From assembly GCA_963514095.1 (NCBI GenBank), contig OY741283.1:2941542-3005541 (forward strand): a stretch of DNA of 64,000 bases, in the 5' to 3' direction. This DNA is from Eutrigla gurnardus. Its lineage: Eukaryota; Chordata; Actinopteri; Perciformes; Triglidae. The position numbers were made by a program, and so were the translations under genes. Of the stretch, positions 47,318 to 60,251 are shown in pieces. A model generated the notes under the pieces. It worked only from the letters and a program-made list of their open reading frames with translations. It searched no databases and had not been told where the DNA came from. Position 1 is the first letter of the stretch; each line of letters starts with the position of its first letter.

Positions 47318-49453
47318 TTAAAGGACGTCGTCGCTCTCGGCCGTGTGGAGCTGCGTGTCGTCAGCGTCCGTCATGATGCTGCTGTCCTGACTATCGTCGA
47401 CCTCCACAGCTGGATGGAGACAGAGACGGAGACAACTGAGCTAACTAGCTAACAGCAGCTAACTAGCTAACAACAGCTCGACTACAGGCTAGTTATTGAT
47501 CTGTCTCAAATAATCATTTATGTTCATTCACTTTATCATAATTTATTAACAAACAAAATCAGTTTGAATCTTTTAAAATAATTGTTTAATTTTTTTCCCC
47601 AGAGATAAAGTATTTTAAATATATCAATATGTGATCAATTTATACCAATAATGACTATCAAACTGATCTGTGGTTGTACCTGTCTCACCTTCGTCTTCTG
47701 GCAGGTATCTCTTATCGATGGCTTCTTTGATCTGGTTGTTTGCTCCTTTAGGATCCAGGTCCATGGCCCAGCTGAAGTTCATCAGAGCCAGGTGAGTCTG
47801 ACCCAGCTTCTTATACACCTGGTAAAAATGGGATAGTAAAATGGTACATAGTGAATCAAGAGTGATCAACCAGGAGAGACCGACCCCACTAATATCTACT
47901 TCTACCACCACTGTAATTACTACCAAGACTGCTGCTACTACCACTGTTATAACGACCACTACCGCTGCTACTATTACCAGTACAACTGCTACTATTACCA
48001 CTACCACTGCTATTACTACCACTACCGCTGCTACTACTGCTGCTGCTACTATTACCACTACCGCTGCTACTACTGCTGCTGCTACTATTACCACTAGCAC
48101 TGCTACTACTACCGCTGCTACTATTACCACTACCGCTGCTACTACTGCTGCTGCTACTATTACCACTACCACTGCTATTACTACCACTACCGCTGCTACT
48201 ACTGCTGCTGCTACTATTACCACTACCGCTACTACTACTGCTGCTGCTACTATTACCACTACCGCTGCTACTACTGCTGCTGCTACTATTACCACTAGCA
48301 CTGCTACTACTACCGCTGCTGCTACTATTACCACTAGCACTGCTACTACTACTGCTGCTGCTACTATTACCACTACCGCTGCTACTACTGCTGCTGCTAC
48401 TATTACCACTAGCACTGCTACTACTACCGCTGCTACTATTACCACTACCGCTGCTACTACTGCTGCTGCTACTATTACCACTACCACTGCTATTACTACC
48501 ACTACCGCTGCTACTACTGCTGCTGCTACTATTACCACTACCGCTGCTACTACTGCTGCTGCTACTATTACCACTACCACTGCTATTACTACCACTACCG
48601 CTGCTACTATTACCAGTACAACTGCTACTATTACCACTACCACTGCTATTACTGCCACTACCGCTGCTACTATTACCAGTACAACTGCTACTATTACCAC
48701 TACCACTGCTATTACTACCACTAGCACTGCTACTACCACTACTGTGACTACCAAGACTGCTACTGCTGCTACCACTACAATTGCTTGTCTATATTTGTGC
48801 ACCATGTCAGATAAAAAATAAAATAGATTTAAGATTACAGCAGAATCTATGAGTGTCCCTCTTTAACTGGTGTCTAACCAATGAGGAGCAGTCGCCTGAA
48901 GGATGCAACTAAAAAAAACATGAAGGGGTTAGAGTGTCAGAGTCAAAGGTCAGCTGATGTCCGTTACCTTTCCTATGAGGAAGTAAACCAGAGACTCTTT
49001 GGGAACGATCTGTTTCAACTCCTCCAACTCCTGAAGAGCCGCCTGTAGAAGACCAGAGAGACAGGTCATAGAGAGGGAGAGACAGGTCAGAGATAGAGAG
49101 AGGTCAGACAGACAAGCCAGAGAGATACAGAAGGCATTTTTACACAGAGATCCCTCCATAATCCCAGTAAGACGACCCCTCAATATGCCGTGACGACACC
49201 GTTTCTACTGAGCTTTAGTTTGCGGATAATCAGATAATAGAGTGATCCGTTTAACAGAAATACATATGAAACCTGTGTGTTTAATATAACCATCGGTATG
49301 GATGTATTGATCAGTATTGATTACCTTGTACTTATCGTTGGCGAACAGTATGGAGGCACGGTGGAACTTGCAGAGCGGGTTTTTGGGGTCGATCACAATG
49401 GCTCTGTTCAGAGTCTCTAAAGCTGCATCAGACTTCTTCAACGCATGCTGCAC

Positions 49454-49492
<39 letters not shown>

Positions 49493-52400
49493 CATCAACC
49501 ACTGCTCAATAGCAGGGGACTGAAGCTACTTGCTAGCAGAGCAGCTAACGTACCACTCCGATGTGACACAGCAGCACAGAGCTCTGAGGGTTGATGCTCA
49601 AAGCTTTCTTAAAGTGGATCTCTGCCAAGTTGAACTTCTCCTGTTTGTAGTAAATCATCCCCAGACCATACCTGATAACAGACAACCAGACAACACTGAA
49701 GCAGTGGTCGAGGCATTCAAAGTGACCGTCTCCCAAGAATTCTTTCACGGTTACCGTGGTTACCGTACCATGCATTGTAGTGTCTATTGTTGACTCTGAT
49801 GGCGTTGCGGAAGCATGCGAGTGCTCGGTCCAACTCCTCGGTGAGAACAAACTCATGACCCAACAGAGTGTAGGCATAAGCAAAGCCTGGGTCCACCTGA
49901 GAGACAGACAGACAGAGGACCGAGACAGTTCAGACAGACAGGCAGGTGGACAGAGACAGACCTTCAACACTATAGTAACGGTAACCAAGAGACTCACCTG
50001 GATAGCTCTCTGGAAGAACTTGATGGCGATGTCATGTTCCCTCTGAAGACTGAAACAGTTTCCTGCTACACACCAGGCCTGAGGAGAGGCAGACAGGTGA
50101 TCCAAGAGACAGACAGGTGATGAGAGAGACAGACGGTGTTGTTCTTACATGGGGACAGCTATTGGACAGGGTATTCCTTACTGCGGGACAGCTAGTGGAC
50201 TGTTTTAGGTCTAAGCTCAGGACAGCTAGTGGACTGGTCTAGTCCTTACCTCGGGACAGTTCTTGTCCATGTCTGTAAGGTCTTTGGACAGAGCAGACAG
50301 GGCGACGTCTTTCTGCAGGTGCCACAATGTTGTTGAATAAATTTCCATCCCTTCAACTCTGTAGGACTCAATCCTGCGAACCTCGCTGAACAAACGCTCC
50401 GCCTAGAAACAAACACATAATCATTACATCATGAAACAACTGAACAGAGGTCAAACCAATCGGGTCAGGTGTCGGGTCTGTTAGCAGCCTGTCGGGCACG
50501 TCATCTGTCCATCTGTCCGGCGCACTACCCGTGTGTCTGGGTGTTTATCCTGTGGGTCCGGTGCATTACCTGTGTGTACTCGGCCAGTTCAAAGTAAGCC
50601 CTGCCGATGTGTGTGAGGACCCAGCCGGTGTTGTAGTGCTGAGGAGGGAGTGAGGTCAGGACGTTGATGGCTTCTCTGCAGTTGTATGAGCACAACGCCT
50701 GGTAACCACGTCCCAGCTCCCGTAGCAACGCCATTACACTGTCTGTATACACATAGACAATTTAAAAAAAGTCAATGGCACATTTTAACAACTTCCTGTT
50801 CGGATTAAAGAGGGTTCAGGTTTACGTGTAAGCATTATTATAACAGTACCAGGGGCATAGGGTGTCTGGTAGACAGACTCAGGCTTATTGTTGTAGTATT
50901 TTGTTCTTAGTGAAGATACAATGAAGATTGAGGAATCAGATTCTGCAGGTAAAAGGGACTCTTGGTGTCTCGTGGATTCAGATTTGGTACTACAGTATTT
51001 TATAGTAACAGTAATAGTATTACCTGCAGCAGCCCTCTGGTACTGGGGGATCTTGGTTTCTGGTAGACTCAGACTGGTATCCAGTCTCAGGATGTCCAGA
51101 CTCTCGTTCAGGTTGCTGCTATTTGACGTCTTCGCTGATTTACATTTAGTTTTCCTGTTGGGGATCTTCGTAGGAAACTTCATCTTTAACTTCTTACTGT
51201 TCTCCTGCAGAAACACAGACTGATGCTATGAGGCTATTGTGAAATACTTAACAAAAACTTAATTTGGTGTAGCAGTACAGTGCTGTAGTACTGTAATACT
51301 ATGGTCGTAACACAGTACCTTGGCAGTAGAGCTGGCACTAGTAAACAGTCTGGAGCTCCTTCTGGGCTGAACGTTGGGAGGACCTGACATACTGGGACTG
51401 AGGACCTGAGGGGAGCCACTGAGAGACAGACAGGTCATGAGACAGACATAAACCTGGTGTGAGAGGCGCAGCTCTGTAGTGATAAGTTGCTATAGTTACC
51501 TGGTGTGGGGGGCTGAGGTCTGTGATTGGTTGAAGGGGATAGGGAGGACATCTCTGCTGTTACCACTCTGACTGAAGACGGATTTTGACTGACTGATCCT
51601 GGAGACAGACTTGGAGAGAGAGAGAGACTGTTATAACAATCCATCAGTCTATAATTGAGGCGATTATGTATCATGTCAAATTATTTTAAGGAGTTTTTTC
51701 AAAGTCGATGGAGGGTCCCGGGGCAGAGGAAGTACAGATTGTAAAGTCCTCGCAGGTGAATGTGTGATTTAGGGCTATATAAATGCAATTTAATTGAATT
51801 AAATTGTATATAATGTGTGTGTACCTTCTTGCTGGGAGCTGTAGATTGTGTTTCCATGGTAGCTGAATAGTTCTGTAGATATGTGGGGTCTCCAGGGCTG
51901 GGCTCCAGGGGTAGGATGCCAAAACTAAACACACACACACACACAGACAGACACATTATGGAGTTTTTAAAAGATGCGGTTATTGCTGCAGCCCTAGCAG
52001 ACAGATCCTGTACCTCGGGGCGGCTCTACTTTTTGGTCTCATGTTGGACGGAGGAAAAACCGGGTGCTACAGTGACTCACTTCCTAACACATTTTCCTCG
52101 ACCTCAGGGTTTAACGTCCCGAGGTCAAGGAAAGGTGGAGGAGAACTCATCGGGATTTAGGAAAAGGGGACCGCGGTTCTCAGAGAATCCGACCAGACTG
52201 TCACTAAGATGCGTCATTATAATGCGCCCGCTGATGATCGACAGCTGTGATTGACGTGGTCTGCGGTGGAGAAACTACAATGATGGACTACAAAAACCAC
52301 ACTGTGCACACGTCCGTCGCCATGGTGAATCTGACATTAGCCCTCAGGATGGAATAGAGGTGAATGATAAACAAAGTGACTATCCACTGGACAGAAGAGG

Positions 52401-53377
52401 AATGAGAGTATAACCTTTACCTGTTGGTAAATAACTCACCTGGGTGTCAGAGGACTGAGGGCTGCAGGTCCTCCAAGTAAACTCCGCCCACTCTTGGGCT
52501 TGTTCTGTTTAGTCAATAATGAGCCAGCTGAGGCCATCGAGACCGTGTTACCCAATAACGAGCCGGTCTCCGGGGAGATGAGGGATGAGTCAATGTAGGA
52601 AACCGACAAATCCGACATCAGCTTTCCGTTAGACGATTCCAGGTTTAAACGATTCAACTCCTGAAGAAGAAAAAGATAGTTTGATACTGGTGCTCGGATT
52701 AGTCACCTGATCAATTAATCTGATTATCAGTTTACAACCATCTCAGTAACTTGGTCATTTAATCTGATTATCAGTTTACAACCACCTCAGTAACCTGGTC
52801 ATTTAATCTGATTATCAGTTTACAACCACTTGAGTAACCTGGTCATTTAATCTGATTATCAGTTTACAACCATCTCAGTAACTTGGTCATGTAATCTGAT
52901 TATCAGTTTACAACCACCTCAGTAACCTGGTCATTTAATCTGATTATCAGTTTACAACCACCTCAGTAACCTGGTCATTTAATCTGATTATCAGTTTACA
53001 ACCATCTCAGTAACCTGGTCATTTAATCTGATTATCAGTTTACAACCACTTGAGTAACCTGGTCATTTAATCTGATTATCAGTTTACAACCACCTCAGTA
53101 ATGTGATGATTTAATCTGATCATCAGACCACACATGACTACCCGTGGAGGTGCGTTTGTATCACGTACCAGTGTGTCCTGGGGCGTCTCCATTAGGGCTG
53201 TGTCTAGGCGATGGGAGGGGTTCTGGGCGGGGCTAGCAGATGGAGGGGGCGGTGCTATAGAGGAGTTGTGTAGAGAGGACAACCGAAAGACCTGATCTGG
53301 ATCTGGTTTCTCTCCTGGAACGCAGACCACAACATATTTGTCACATGATGAGATTTATTATTGTGAGGACACACTTG

Positions 53378-53412
<35 letters not shown>

Positions 53413-55888
53413 CTAAGTGACAGAGGATCTGAAAAGGTGACCAGAGGAAGGGGTTGAGCGTTAAACTTCTCTGGAAACACTCTGCACCTTTAGCAACACG
53501 ATCTGTCTTACTGCTCAAACAGAAAGAGAGAGAGAGACAGGTCAGTAATCACTGTGTCTTAACGTATTGAACCATTCTAACCAGTAAATGACACACAGGT
53601 CAGGAGGAGACAAGAAGAACTGATTTTTACCAGTAAATGTGTCCCAGTAACGACAGTGTAAAGGAGGCAGAGTCCCCAAACTCTGTGATGATGTCATCCT
53701 GACTTTTCTGTTTGTTCAACACTCCGCCAATCAGTACCTGTTCTCCTTCAGCCAGCCTGAGAGACAGACAGGCAGGGAGAGAGAGAGAGAGAGACGGGTA
53801 GACAGGTAGAGACAGGTTAAGTCATTATGTTTCATTTGTGTCAGAATCAAAAGTTCCATTTAAAGAGAATAACACGTCAGTTTCTACTGGTATGAAAGTG
53901 GCTGGATTTTAAATGGTTCTTACTTGCTGAGTTCGACGCAGCACTTTGCCAACAAGAATCGAACCTGCGGCGTGGAGCAGCTGTGAGCCTTCAGCAGCCG
54001 GTACGCTTTATATGGCTTCCCCGAGCGGTAGTAACATGTAGCCAACAAGTAGAGGGCTTCCTCTGACCTCACTGAGAGACAGACAGACGTTTAGTCGGAC
54101 AGATAGACAGGCGTTTAGTCAGATAGACAGACAGGTGTTTGGTCAGACAGACAGACAGGTTACCTTCAGCATAGAGCCTCTCAGCCAGGAAGACAGCGTC
54201 CAGGTAGGCGTAGTGGTTCAGAGCCTGCCACACTGCAGCCTGAACACAGACAGTAAAACAAGGTAGTGTTACAGAGAACACTGTAGGGCTGTTGGAATGA
54301 AATTCAGGAATCGAATATAATTTGAATAGTAAAAAAAATCTAATTACTAATCGAATGTTGAAAACTAAATATGGAATGAAATTCGACTACACAAGTACTG
54401 TGAAACTCTGCTGTTACCCCGTTGTATTCCTAGTACTTTAAATATCACAGGGTTTGTAATCAGAGCCTGCGGGGCAGTGTTGTGTGTGCAGCGCTCTGCT
54501 AGAGGACTGATCCAGACCCAGGATCTAGCTAGCAGCGCTAACTAGAAGGATGAGTCAAGCAGCCGGACAGGAAGCTGGAACCTGATCAGCAGAACTCAAC
54601 AGGAAAAAGGTCTGTCTCCTGGCTGCAGTACCACTCTCCACCTGAACTGTTACTGAGGGCACTGGTTCACAAAAAGTCTTATTAACTGCTGTTTAATGTG
54701 ATATCTGGTTAAAATATGTCAAAGGAATTACATAAAATTAAGTATGGGGGGGGAATATCACAATACTGCATACCATGTACATTTTATTATTAACACTTTT
54801 AAAAATAATTAACAGGAATACTAATTTTATGACGATGTTCCGTCATCTAGCCTTCCTTTATTTTTCCTGCCATGGTATCGATGTATTATAGAGATATTTA
54901 TGTATCTCCACTCTTGTGTGCCGACATGGCTGGATAGCACCGTCATTGTTTTGATTGAAGCAGCCCGGTTTCACCGAGGTGAAAGACATGTGGTAGGCTC
55001 ACATATCACATGTCCACTTAAAAAAAGAACAGGTGTCTTGGGGTCCAAACCCAAGAAGAAGGCAAGCATTTTGTGTGTATTTTTGACCATAAATTAAGGA
55101 GAGACGACTAAGCGTCTTCATATCCTCGTTGTGTTTCTAGTCATGTGACCCTGGTGTAGTTCCTTTGTAACGTTAGCCTTTTACTTCACTGATTCCATAC
55201 TTATTCCGGATTAGACCGAGTCCCAGATTGAGGACATCTACATGACAATATTGACTCAAAGTAACTACGGCACCCACTGGCAAAGGTAGGCCTATGACAA
55301 AACATCATTCTATAACATCACAGAGGAGGAGCGGTTGCCCAGGCAACAGCAGGACTGTCTCACATCTTCCCTTCAAATGCAGACACACAGCATGATCTTT
55401 CACCTCACGAGGCTGATATGGATATTATATCAATACGGGGAGAAGTGTTGTCTTCTCCTGGTTTTAAAGCTGTGTTACAGTTAAGTGATGACTCGACTCC
55501 TCTAGCTGGTCTATTATAATACATCATGTGATTACAGTATTAAACAAAAATCTCACCATAAGGAATATTTGGTTCCGGGCTCCTCCCCACGCCGTTGCGT
55601 ACAACAAGTCACAGCCATCATCAATTATTGCATCATTTTTAAGTAAATGGTTTTCTTTGCGTGGGTCGATCACCCTGTTGCTGAACTATTCGATATTATT
55701 GATCTGTGGAAGGTGACACCTCACCATGACCTCCCAGTGCTTTGCTGTAGATGGATGTGTGACCAGAATGATGTTGTTACCCATCAGCCTTCTATGTTTG
55801 TTTACCAACATGTTACAGGAAAACATACAAGTCACATGTTCCTAAAGCCGGCCAGGATATGATCTTAACTAGTCAGCAAGATGTTCTC

Positions 55889-55919
<31 letters not shown>

Positions 55920-57249
55920 GTGTTTAGAGGAAGATGTTTCCTGTTCCATAATAACATCTGTTACATGTTGGTTACAGTTAACAGCTGGTCACAGATCAGA
56001 CTAGTAGCTTGGTTAAGTGACGTTATGGATAACAGAGACCGGCTTCTACTGGTCTTCATTGAGATCAGATTGTAAAAGTCTGATTCGCTACATCACAGCG
56101 GTGCATCAACTGTATTCGGTGGTAACGACGTTACAAATATAGGGATTTTGTCAACCTTCGTCCAGCAGATATTTATACGGACTGAGACACGGACGGTTGT
56201 TGCTATGTGTGTAATTTGGTCTGACATGGCAGCTAACCAGCTGATGGCTAACGTTGCTCATGTTAACCGGTAGCTAGCTGCTGTTAGTTAGCGTTAGCAG
56301 CAAAAGGCTAACCAGTCGTTGGTAGAATGTAGCCTGACTGCTGAAGCTGAGTCATAGTTTAACTACAAACTGAAGTTATTCTCACCAACGCAGTTTATCT
56401 CCGCGTTTGTACTTCAGGAGGTGAATTTCTCTCGGCTGAATCCGCTCAGCTAAACGTTAGCTACGGTGTTAGCCGGCTAACACAAGTCCGCTGTTAGCAT
56501 TGCAGCGTTAGCGATGCTAATAATACAAAACTCCAATTGAAATCTGGTTAATTGGTATCGTCCTGCTGATCGGCAGAAACACATAACTCTTAAAAGACCG
56601 CTAACCAATCAATACAAACCACTGATATAATCGGCATACATGCATTCAATCAGACTTGGTTGGTTTGGGCAGAATATTAACTTTAGTAAGTGTTTGCACT
56701 GCTGCTGCCGCCCCCAGCGGAGCGTTTTGACCTCAGAGCGAAGGACCATCAGACCAACATGTGAATGTGGTATTATATTTCATGGACTAAAAGACAAGTT
56801 GTGGATTCGGTGTATGCCGAAGCGACGGGCGGTGCCAGGCTGATAACCAGAAGATGGAGAATCCCACTCAGTGTATTTGGGAACCGACACCAACGGAAAC
56901 CTCAAATTGACATGTTTTTAAAAGGCGTCTGGCATAACCTCAGCTATCTGAACTGTAACAAGCTGGTGTTAGCAAACGAGGAAGCATTGTGTTAAAGTAT
57001 TGGACCAAAGTGACCCAACAGAACCAACCTCAGTGTAACGACCGGGGCTTTAACACCAGAACACCGAGCAGACCGTTCGTGCTAGCTGGAGGCCTGCGGC
57101 GGGGGGACAACTCTCACACCGCGGACTGAACCCGCCGCTGAGGCCGGGACGGTGCAGGCAGCACGGGCTTCACAAATACTCGGTTCCCCGCTCATGACAA
57201 CGACATGACGACGTGTTTTTACCTGGACAGGTTCCTGCAGCACCGTCAT
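47318..57249 (-). CDS. cdc27: Cell division cycle 27 (APC3), anaphase-promoting complex subunit
   Basis: TPR scaffold of the APC/C ubiquitin ligase, which binds the IR tails of CDC20/CDH1 and APC10. Complete: 20 exons at 57223-57249, 54164-54239, 53924-54071, 53631-53756, 53413-53510, 53169-53314, 52440-52660, 51825-51924, 51500-51609, 51319-51418, 51024-51204, 50570-50742, 50250-50402, 49998-50078, 49769-49896, 49554-49671, 49325-49453, 48968-49042, 47689-47818, 47318-47409. All phases agree and give 803 residues, close to the human 824-830. The start is MTVLQEPVQ-AAVWQALNHYAY. N-terminal TPRs, a Ser/Pro-rich middle (SGRSLLGGPAALSPLTP, KKLKMKFPTKIPNRKTK) and the C-terminal TPR block (SYNCREAINVL, AIKFFQRAIQ, YGLGMIYYKQEKF, AIVIDPKNPLCKFHRAS) are all present. 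The acidic tail is shorter than in human. Intron 1 is 3 kb; the rest are short. Confidence 0.97.
47890..48775. repeat. Trinucleotide-based array, about 0.9 kb, in cdc27 last-but-one intron region
   Basis: Imperfect (ACT/GCT/ACC)n with higher-order units such as actaccgctgctactactg. The composition leaves stop-free frames of several hundred codons on both strands; the minus-strand one even runs into the cdc27 exon at 47689-47818. Confidence 0.95.
52705..53105. repeat. 44-bp minisatellite, 9 copies
   Basis: Unit cctcagtaacctggtcattt followed by aatctgattatcagtttacaacca, in the cdc27 intron between 52440-52660 and 53169-53314. Confidence 0.96.
54240..57222. other. Large first intron of cdc27
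   Basis: No exon was recognised. The interval includes an AT-rich part near 54300-54400, an (ATC)n run at about 55887-55920, and a stretch at 56220-56560 rich in gctaac/gttagc words. A few plus-strand frames around 55.6 and 56.7 kb are short and unlike known domains. A GC-rich CpG-like region (57050-57500) covers the cdc27 first exon and promoter. Confidence 0.55.
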
Positions 57250-57670
57250 TCCGCTTCGAGACGCTGTCTATCTGCTCTGCTCGTCTGTTTCCCTCTTTTC
57301 TCTCGGCTCTTTCTTTACCTCCGTCTCCAGGAGGAGCTGCGGCCGAAGATTTGAACACATCGACCGTTACCACCCGAACACAGCCGAAGAATACCGAGGA
57401 GGGTGGAAGGCCGGTCGGAGATGAACGAATGGCAAACGAAAAGAGCCGAAGTATGGATGCGCCTCCTGCTGGCGAAACAGCAGATTTCACGTTAAACTCA
57501 TAAGTCTGTGGGGTCGCTCCCATTTTCTCGAGTGACTGAGGGACAACTGCAGTTCAGCACCGAGCCACCGGGGCGCGCTGTAGAGTATTGCTGAGAGCTA
57601 TGCTAAATAAAATTTTATTTTATCATCATACTGAAGAGCAGACTTCATCTCAACTCTGCATAGCATGACT

Positions 57671-57689
57671 CCCCCCCCCCCCCCCCCCC
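57671..57689. repeat. C19 homopolymer
   Basis: Nineteen C in a row between the cdc27 promoter and the gh1 3' end. Confidence 0.85.
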
Positions 57690-57843
57690 AGTTATTCAGC
57701 ATCTTATAAAGACCAACTCCTAACTTTTAAGGAAAATAATGTGAAGCGTTACCAGGTTTTGATAAATTTAAATTATGGAGGAAAAACATAAATCGAGGAA
57801 GTCAGTGAATCATCAACACACATCTAAATGCGACACAGCAAAC

Positions 57844-57849
57844 TTTATT
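57844..57849 (-). terminator. gh1 poly(A) signal
   Basis: AATAAA on the minus strand, about 195 bases after the gh1 stop codon. Confidence 0.65.
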
Positions 57850-58043
57850 TCAAAGTATGACATCACTTCCTGTCACAACCGCCATCATAATAATACTCAT
57901 CAGTTTGGAGGCACTCGATCTGCATCAAGAAGATGAACTGGAGTAAACACTAAAGCTAAAAGTCTAACGCTAGCTAACAGCCAGGAAACATGGAGGCGGG
58001 GCTACAGAACACAGGGGCGTGTCTTGGAATGGGAGAGGCGGGG

Positions 58044-59269
58044 CTACAGGGTGCAGTTGGCTTCTGGAGAGAGTCGACATTTGGCCACCCTCAGGTAGGT
58101 CTCCACCTGCAAACACAAGCGACATCATTACATCATCATGACATCACTATCATCATCATGACGTCACCTGTCCTCCTCCTCACCTTGTGCATGTCTTTCT
58201 TGAAGCAGGCCAACAGTTCGTAGGTCTTATTCAGTGACTCGTCGCCTCCCAGACTCTGGTAATAGTTCCCATAAGGAGCCAGCTGCAGGATGGAGCTGTC
58301 AGGGAAGAGGTCTGCTCCGTCCTGATTGGCCTGCAGGCTCAGGTGGTTAGTCACACAGGTAAGATGAGTGTTACAACATGATGGATGTGTGTGTTCTCAC
58401 CTTGATCAGCAGTAGGATCCCCATCTTCAGCTCAGACAGTTTGGGGGAAATCTGGATTCGAGAAGTGGAACCTCCAGAGAGGGAACGACTGGGGAACTCC
58501 CAAGACTCAACCAATCGATAGGAGATCGACAGGAGCTTCAACACCTAACCCAATCAGATGACAAATATAGACTCAACCGAGGGGTGGGCGGTACCTCCAG
58601 TATATTCCAGTATCGCAGTTTGTTGAACATGAGATTATTATTATTATTAAATGACAATATCGCGAATACCGCAAGTACAAACTGTCACAGTTTTCTTTGA
58701 GCTGTTTTTGTTGAGCTTTGAATAAATACTGGCACCGGCACCTGTCTTCATGTTATGTCTTATATGTGCATGTTATGTTATGTGTAATATGTGTGTATGT
58801 CTATTTCCATTTTTGCTGTAATGATAACTGTACTGTAATTTATTTTTTTAACTATTGTATTTCAGGGTAACTATTTCAGGGACTGTCCACGGAATTCTAA
58901 ACTAATAAACTAAACGAAACTACTGTGTAGTAGTACTGTGTAATAGTGCGGTGTAGTAGTACTGTGTAATAGTGCGGTGTAGTAGTACTGTGTAATAGTG
59001 CGGTGTAGTAGTACTGTGTAATAGTGCGGTGTAGTAGTACTGTGTAATAGTGCGGTGTAGTAGTACTGTGTAGTAGTACTGTGTAGTAGTACTGTGTAGT
59101 AGTACTGTGTAATAGTGCGGTGTAGTAGTACTGTGTAGTAGTACTCACAGAGCTGCGCTGGGTCTCGTGCTTGTCGATGGGGCTGATGATGTAATCAGAG
59201 TAACAGGAGTACTGCAGGAAGATCTTGTTGGGTTGACGCTGCTCCTCCGTCTGCAGAGAACTCTCCTAA

Positions 59270-59319
<50 letters not shown>

Positions 59320-59640
59320 TGGTTAATGACATCACGTCTCTCTCTTCTCTCATTTGCCGACCAGCTGCCGAAACACTCACAAACTCGGAGAAGAGTCTCT
59401 GAGCGAGCAGGTGGAGGTGTTGAACTCTGCTGACAGCGATGGAGAACAGACGGCTGTCTGTGATTGGCTGAGAGGAGACGCCCAGAGACGCCACCGACAA
59501 CAGGAGGACAACTGAGAGACAGACAGGTAGACAGGGGAGGGGGACAGACAGGTGAGTAGAACAAAATGAAGTTAAATAAATCAAAACTAAAGGAACAAAG
59601 TTGTGTCCCAACATGTTTTTCATGTCCTACCTCGGTCCAT
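58044..59640 (-). CDS. gh1: Growth hormone
   Basis: Pituitary hormone driving growth and osmoregulation through the GH receptor. Six exons (59631-59640, 59381-59511, 59149-59265, 58401-58544, 58184-58330, 58044-58106) give 203 residues. Six rather than five exons, with the last helix coding split, is the percomorph and salmonid pattern, and the 10-bp coding part of exon 1 is typical. The signal peptide ends at VSS-QPITD. Conserved blocks include SIAVSRVQHLHLLAQRLFSE, SPIDKHETQRSS, LVESWEFPSRSLSGG, LQLAPYGNYYQSLG and LLACFKKDMHKVETYL, and the ending is RLSPEANCTL. The four disulfide cysteines and the NCT glycosylation site are present. Compared with typical percomorph hormones it lacks one residue after QPITD and reads LQYSCYSDY where LQDFCNSDY is usual. 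Confidence 0.98.
58921..59147. repeat. 26-bp minisatellite in a gh1 intron
   Basis: Units tgtagtagtactgtgtaata followed by gtgcgg fill most of the intron up to the donor of the exon at 59149-59265. Confidence 0.95.
59268..59316. repeat. (AC)n microsatellite at a gh1 acceptor
   Basis: AC run beside the acceptor of the exon at 59149-59265. Confidence 0.95.
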
Positions 59641-59772
59641 GGCTGGTCTGGGATCGGTTCTGGTTCAGGTTGAGGTTTTGGTTCTGGTTCTGGGATCAGT
59701 TCTGGTTCAGGTTGTGGTTTGGTTCAATTCTAGTCATTCAGGTGTTCTGTTGTTTCAGCTCAGAGTTTGTGG

Positions 59773-59779
59773 TTTTATA
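59773..59779 (-). promoter_or_regulatory. gh1 TATA box
   Basis: TATAAAA on the minus strand, 133 bases before the ATG, in a position usual for fish GH promoters. An ATGAATTTAAT just upstream is a loose match to a Pit-1 site. Confidence 0.7.
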
Positions 59780-59835
59780 GAAGAAAAGTTGATGATTAAA
59801 TTCATCAAGAGAAACATGAAACGAACAAACAACCA

Positions 59836-59837
<2 letters not shown>

Positions 59838-59891
<54 letters not shown>

Positions 59892-59907
59892 GTGTGTGTG
59901 TGTGTGT
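59838..59907. repeat. (GT)n microsatellite in the gh1 promoter
   Basis: About 70 bp of GT repeat (CA on the coding strand) roughly 60 bases upstream of the TATA box. Confidence 0.95.
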
Positions 59908-60251
59908 TGACGTCTATTTGACATTAACACCTCAATAATAATATTTATAGGACATAAAAAACAGATTGTTGACGTTTGTATTCATTTTGAGTTGAAAATG
60001 TTCCAAAACACAGAACAAGACACTGAGTGACGTTAGACTGAAACTGTGTACTACTATTACTACTACTACTACTACGACTACTACGACTACTACTAATAAT
60101 ACTATGACTACTACTACAAATTATACTACTACTACAAATAATAATAATATAATAATAATAATATAATTTGTCATTATTTAACAATATTTGAATAATGTTA
60201 GCAAAGATATGAACCAACATTTAAAAATAAATGTTTTCTGAAAATGAATAC

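Noticed and set aside
47624..48821. Open frames of 393 (minus) and 326 (plus) codons
   Set aside because: They are translations of the trinucleotide array in a cdc27 intron; only the short part at 47689-47818 is a real exon.
55528..56995. Plus-strand frames of 60 to 76 codons in cdc27 intron 1
   Set aside because: Short, unlike any known domain, and without supporting splice structure.
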